A stretch of 8,350 nucleotides of DNA from Methanobacteriota archaeon (GTDB lineage: Archaea; Hydrothermarchaeota; Hydrothermarchaeia; Hydrothermarchaeales; JACQPM01), in NCBI GenBank assembly GCA_016207475.1, contig JACQPM010000039.1, positions 1 to 8,350 on the forward strand. Direction: 5' to 3'. Below, piece after piece: positions 5,920-8,350 of this stretch. Position numbers and translations under genes: made by a program. The notes below the pieces were generated by a model. That model did no database searches. It saw only the letters and a program-made list of their open reading frames with translations, and had not been told where the DNA came from. The number at the start of each line of letters is the position of its first letter. The stretch's first letter is position 1.

Positions 5920-6643
5920 CGTTCTCCACGATCACCGTACCCTTCATCCCCCCATGGTACTGGCAGTGGTACTCGTAGATCCCAGGGTCCTGGAACCAGT
6001 AGTACCAGACCCCCTCCACCCGCGGGACTAGTACGCCAGAGGTCACCCTACCGCCGATGGCCCCTGAGTCGAAGTTCTTCGGGCTGGTCACCGTGTGGCT
6101 TGCCAGGTCCCTGTTCCTCCAGGCTACCGTCGTCCCCATGTCCACCCTTATCAGCGGAGGGCTGAAGGTCTTGTTCTCTATGATCACCTCGGGGGTGAGC
6201 TCCCTCAAGGACCTCGAGACTGCGTCCACGGCCTCCATGTGGGCCTTCCTGGTCTCGTTCCTGTTGGAGCCTGCGAAGATGAAGACCTGCTGCCCCTTCC
6301 TCCAGAGGTCCCTCTTGCTGTAGGCCATCCGCGCCCCTTCCGACCTTATATACCTCTGCTCCTCCTGGGCGAGGAGCTTGGAGACTATGCCGCCAACCCC
6401 CTCGTAGGCATCGGGGCCCCCCAAGATGATGATGACCTTCTTCCCCTTCTGCGCCTCGAAGCCTTTGGCATCTGTAGGGACGACCTCCACAACCGGTCCC
6501 TCTATGTTGAGGATGAGGGTATCGGCCAGGGCGAGGTCCACGGAGTTGCCCAAGAGGGCGATCTGGAGCTTCGACTGCTCCAGCCTGGCCTCAGTGGCCG
6601 GTACCAGGAGGAGGGCCAGCAGCAAGAGTATCCAGGGGCGCAT
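5891..6643 (-). CDS. Exported two-domain blue copper protein: S-layer-like N-terminal region plus amicyanin-type cupredoxin
   Basis: This 250-residue protein begins with a Sec signal peptide (about 1-19, MRPWILLLLALLLVPATEA) and would act outside the membrane. Residues about 25-150 form an alpha/beta region with VIIILGGPDAYEGVGGIV (70-87) and QQVFIFAGSNRNETRKA (118-134). These recall glycine-rich segments of archaeal S-layer or cell-wall-binding proteins; this assignment is tentative. Residues about 151-240 are a cupredoxin domain with all four type 1 copper ligands: H183, C227, H230 and M233. The C-x2-H-x2-M spacing in YHCQYHGGMKGTVIVE is that of amicyanin. Small electron transfer is the likely role. 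There is no C-terminal anchor. A TATA box about 26 bp before the ATG predicts a leaderless mRNA. It converges on the ccmC-like gene with a 29-nt overlap. Confidence 0.85.
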   Translation of the reverse strand: MRPWILLLLALLLVPATEARLEQSKLQIALLGNSVDLALADTLILNIEGPVVEVVPTDAKGFEAQKGKKVIIILGGPDAYEGVGGIVSKLLAQEEQRYIRSEGARMAYSKRDLWRKGQQVFIFAGSNRNETRKAHMEAVDAVSRSLRELTPEVIIENKTFSPPLIRVDMGTTVAWRNRDLASHTVTSPKNFDSGAIGGRVTSGVLVPRVEGVWYYWFQDPGIYEYHCQYHGGMKGTVIVENVTASTSPGQ

Positions 6644-6664
6644 GGCCCATCCTTCTGCGGAGGG

Positions 6665-6674
6665 TTATTTATAG
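6665..6674. promoter_or_regulatory. Shared divergent TATA element (copper protein gene and trpA)
   Basis: Read on the minus strand this is CTATAAATAA, centred about 26 bp before the copper protein ATG, which predicts a leaderless transcript. Read on the + strand it is TTATTTATAG, which would start transcription near 6695 and give trpA a leader of about 20 nt carrying its Shine-Dalgarno sequence. It is the only strong AT box suitably placed for both genes; GATTTTTAAC (6685-6694) is a weaker + strand alternative. Confidence 0.55.
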
Positions 6675-6703
6675 GTTACCAAAAGATTTTTAACGAGAGG
6701 GAA

Positions 6704-6709
6704 GGAGGT
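6704..6709 (+). promoter_or_regulatory. Ribosome binding site of trpA
   Basis: GGAGGT lies 6 nt before ATG 6716 and decides the trpA start. The frame stays open for about 620 nt further upstream through the antisense of the copper protein gene, but the Shine-Dalgarno sequence and the TrpA N-terminus exclude that extension. Confidence 0.85.
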
Positions 6710-6715
6710 TCCATC

Positions 6716-7531
6716 ATGCCAAGGCTCCGGGAGAAGTTTGAGGAGCTCAGGGGGAAGGGGGAAGGGGCCCTCATAGGCTACCTAACCCTGGGAGATCCGG
6801 ATATAGGCACGTCCGAGGACCTCGTCAGGTGCCTGACCGAGAACGTGGATATCATGGAGCTGGGGATACCCTTCTCGGACCCCATCGCCGACGGCCCCAC
6901 CATCCAGGCTGCCATCGACAGGGCCCTGCGGTCGGGAATAAATACGGACGACGCCTTCGCCCTGGTGGAGAGGCTGAGGGCCAGCGGCGTGAAGACGCCG
7001 TTCATCTTCATGACCTACTACAACATCGTCCTCCAGTACGGGGAGGAGCGGTTCACGACCCGGTGCAGGGAGGTCGGCGTAGACGGCCTCCTCATCTCGG
7101 ACATGCCGGTGGAGGAGGCATCCAGGGTATTGGAGTGCTGCGAGCGGGACGGCATCGATTACATCTTCCTCATAGCCCCCCCCACGACAGAGGAGAGGCT
7201 GGGGAAGATCCTCCCCCGGGCAAGGGGCTTCCTGTACCTCGTCTCTCTCCTGGGTGTGACGGGTGCCAGGGAGAAACTGCAGGAGGCCACCATAGCCAAG
7301 ACCCGCTGGGCCCTGGAGAGGGTGGACCTGCCCCTGGCCGTGGGCTTCGGGATCTCGAAGAGGGAGCACGTGGAGGCGATCATGAGGGCCGGGGCCCACG
7401 GGGTCGTCGTCGGCAGCGCCTTCGTCGGGCTGGTGGGGGAGCTCAAGGGCGCGGCCAAAGGGGACCTCCTGAAGCTCTCTAAGGAGCTGAAGGAGGGGAC
7501 CAGGGCGGAGAGATTGGTCCTGGCCAAGTGA
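6716..7531 (+). CDS. trpA: Tryptophan synthase alpha chain
   Basis: This 271-residue TIM-barrel enzyme splits indole-3-glycerol phosphate into indole and glyceraldehyde-3-phosphate, and passes indole to TrpB. The two catalytic acids are present in DIMELGIPFSDPIADGPTIQ: E48 and D59, equivalent to Salmonella E49 and D60. Other landmarks are GYLTLGDP (21-28), FIFMTYYN (loop 2), LLISDMPVEEA, and the phosphate-binding LGVTGARE and VGFGISKREHV segments followed by GVVVGSAFV near the C-terminus. The length is normal. It has a strong ribosome binding site. It is separated from trpB by the ccmC-like gene and the opposing copper protein gene. panB starts 1 nt after its stop, so trpA and panB probably form one transcript. 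Confidence 0.96.
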   Translation: MPRLREKFEELRGKGEGALIGYLTLGDPDIGTSEDLVRCLTENVDIMELGIPFSDPIADGPTIQAAIDRALRSGINTDDAFALVERLRASGVKTPFIFMTYYNIVLQYGEERFTTRCREVGVDGLLISDMPVEEASRVLECCERDGIDYIFLIAPPTTEERLGKILPRARGFLYLVSLLGVTGAREKLQEATIAKTRWALERVDLPLAVGFGISKREHVEAIMRAGAHGVVVGSAFVGLVGELKGAAKGDLLKLSKELKEGTRAERLVLAK

Positions 7532-7532
7532 A

Positions 7533-8312
7533 ATGAAGCCCGAGGAGAAGGTAGCCCGCATCAAGGCCCTGAAGGGGATGGGGCACATCGCGGCCGTTAC
7601 GGCTTACGACTACCCAACGGCCCAGCTGGTGGGGGAGGCGGGCCTGGACCTCCTCCTGGTAGGGGATTCTCTGGGGGTAGTCGTCCTTGGTTATGAGAAC
7701 CCCCTCTCCGTCACCATGGATGAGATGCTCCACCACACCAGGGCGGTGGCTAGAGGTACCAAGGTACCTCTAATCGTAGGCGACATGCCGGTCAACACCT
7801 ACCGGCGCCCCGAGGAGGCGCTGGGGAACGCCCGCCTCTTCCTGGAGGCCGGGGCCGAGGGGGTGAAGGTCGAGGGGCCGAGGCTGGAGGTGGTGGAGGC
7901 CCTCACGGGGGAGGGGATACCAACCCTGGGGCACATCGGCCTGACGCCCCAGACGATCCAGGAGTACAAGGTCCAGGGGAGGGATGCCGGATCCGCGGAG
8001 AGGCTCCTGGGGGAGGCGAAGGGGCTGGAGAAGGCCGGGGCCTTTGCCATGGTCCTGGAGTGCGTCCCCGAGGACCTGGGGAAACGGATCACCGAAGGGA
8101 TATCCATCCCTACCATAGGGATAGGGGCCGGGAGGTACACCGACGGGCAGATCCTGGTGGTGAGCGACCTCCTGGGCCTCTTCGACCGCTACGTCCCGAA
8201 GTTCGCCAGGCAGTACCTCAACCTGAGGGGGGAGATACGCAGGGCCCTGGAGGACTACCGGCACGATGTGGAGAGCGGGAGGTTCCCTGGGGAGGAGAAC
8301 GTATACAGGTAG
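7533..8312 (+). CDS. panB: 3-methyl-2-oxobutanoate hydroxymethyltransferase (ketopantoate hydroxymethyltransferase)
   Basis: This 259-residue protein transfers a hydroxymethyl group from 5,10-methylene-tetrahydropterin (or the archaeal equivalent) to 2-oxoisovalerate, giving ketopantoate for coenzyme A synthesis. The Mg2+ and substrate residues are at the family positions: D45 in VGDSLG, D84 in GDMP, K112 and E114 in VKVEG, H134 in LGHIGLTPQ, and E176 in LECVPE. IPTIGIGAGRYTDGQILVVSDLLG is the usual C-terminal signature. Length is normal. The ATG is 1 nt after the trpA stop with no clear Shine-Dalgarno sequence, which suggests translational coupling. A 22-bp near-perfect palindrome lies inside the gene (7751-7772). 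No other pantothenate gene is visible. Confidence 0.96.
   Translation: MKPEEKVARIKALKGMGHIAAVTAYDYPTAQLVGEAGLDLLLVGDSLGVVVLGYENPLSVTMDEMLHHTRAVARGTKVPLIVGDMPVNTYRRPEEALGNARLFLEAGAEGVKVEGPRLEVVEALTGEGIPTLGHIGLTPQTIQEYKVQGRDAGSAERLLGEAKGLEKAGAFAMVLECVPEDLGKRITEGISIPTIGIGAGRYTDGQILVVSDLLGLFDRYVPKFARQYLNLRGEIRRALEDYRHDVESGRFPGEENVYR
7751..7772. repeat. 22-bp inverted repeat inside panB
   Basis: The arms TAGAGGTACC and GGTACCTCTA are exact reverse complements separated by AA. It encodes the segment ARGTKVPL near the active-site GDMP motif, so it may simply reflect codon choice. Confidence 0.6.
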
Positions 8313-8350
8313 CTACCCCAGGAAGCCCCTTATCCACCCCGCCTTGGTGA
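8313..8350 (-). CDS. Possible C-terminus of a convergent gene running out of the window
   Basis: On the minus strand one frame is open from the window edge to TAG at 8315-8313 and reads TKAGWIRGFLG, a plausible protein tail. One of the other two minus frames (stop at 8330-8332) is closed early. The stop would directly abut the panB stop, fitting the compact style of this region. The fragment is too short for identification and could be chance. Confidence 0.35.
   Translation of the reverse strand, partial: TKAGWIRGFLG

Noticed and set aside
6095..6715. Long open + strand extension upstream of trpA in the same frame
   Set aside because: It is antisense to the copper protein gene, which has a signal peptide and all copper ligands. 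The trpA ribosome binding site and family N-terminus place the true start at 6716.

Overview
The window looks like archaeal chromosome. The evidence is a standalone ZPR1 zinc-finger protein, a NIP7-type PUA protein, an archaeal long-form FKBP, archaeal SepF, AT-rich TATA-like boxes in an otherwise GC-rich sequence, and a tRNA-Cys gene with no encoded CCA. SepF implies an FtsZ-dividing, euryarchaeal-type lineage. A Thermoplasmata-like or related group is possible, but the sequence alone does not settle the phylum. Coding density is very high, with several 0-1 nt junctions and short overlaps.

Layout. Positions 1-80 hold the tail of an unidentified + strand gene. After a short convergent gap with a hairpin comes a minus-strand operon, which reads from 2503 down to 184: sepF - zpr1-like - nip7-like - FKBP - tRNA-Cys. 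It has one good promoter, in front of sepF. The FKBP stop codon lies inside the tRNA. Upstream lies a second minus-strand pair, menG/ubiE (3364-4074) then an MqnP/UbiA-type prenyltransferase (2504-3367), which would carry out the last steps of menaquinone synthesis. A gap of only about 33-48 bp separates menG from the divergent trpB (+), and trpB abuts a CcmC-like membrane protein gene (+). The CcmC-like gene converges on and overlaps a minus-strand gene for a secreted protein with a C-terminal amicyanin-type blue copper domain. That gene is divergent from trpA, and trpA is followed 1 nt later by panB (+). The last 38 bases may hold the C-terminus of a further minus-strand gene.

Functionally there are three layers. 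One is housekeeping (division, ribosome assembly, protein folding, tRNA-Cys). One is amino acid and cofactor synthesis (tryptophan synthase beta and alpha, ketopantoate hydroxymethyltransferase). The third is a respiratory group (menaquinone prenylation and methylation, heme handling, exported copper redox protein) lying around and between the two halves of tryptophan synthase. No insertion sequence, CRISPR array, phage gene or clearly new system is seen. The points most worth a second look are the tRNA/CDS overlap, the CcmC-like protein that has lost its tryptophan-rich motif, the two-domain copper protein, the split trpB/trpA, and the very compact divergent promoters.
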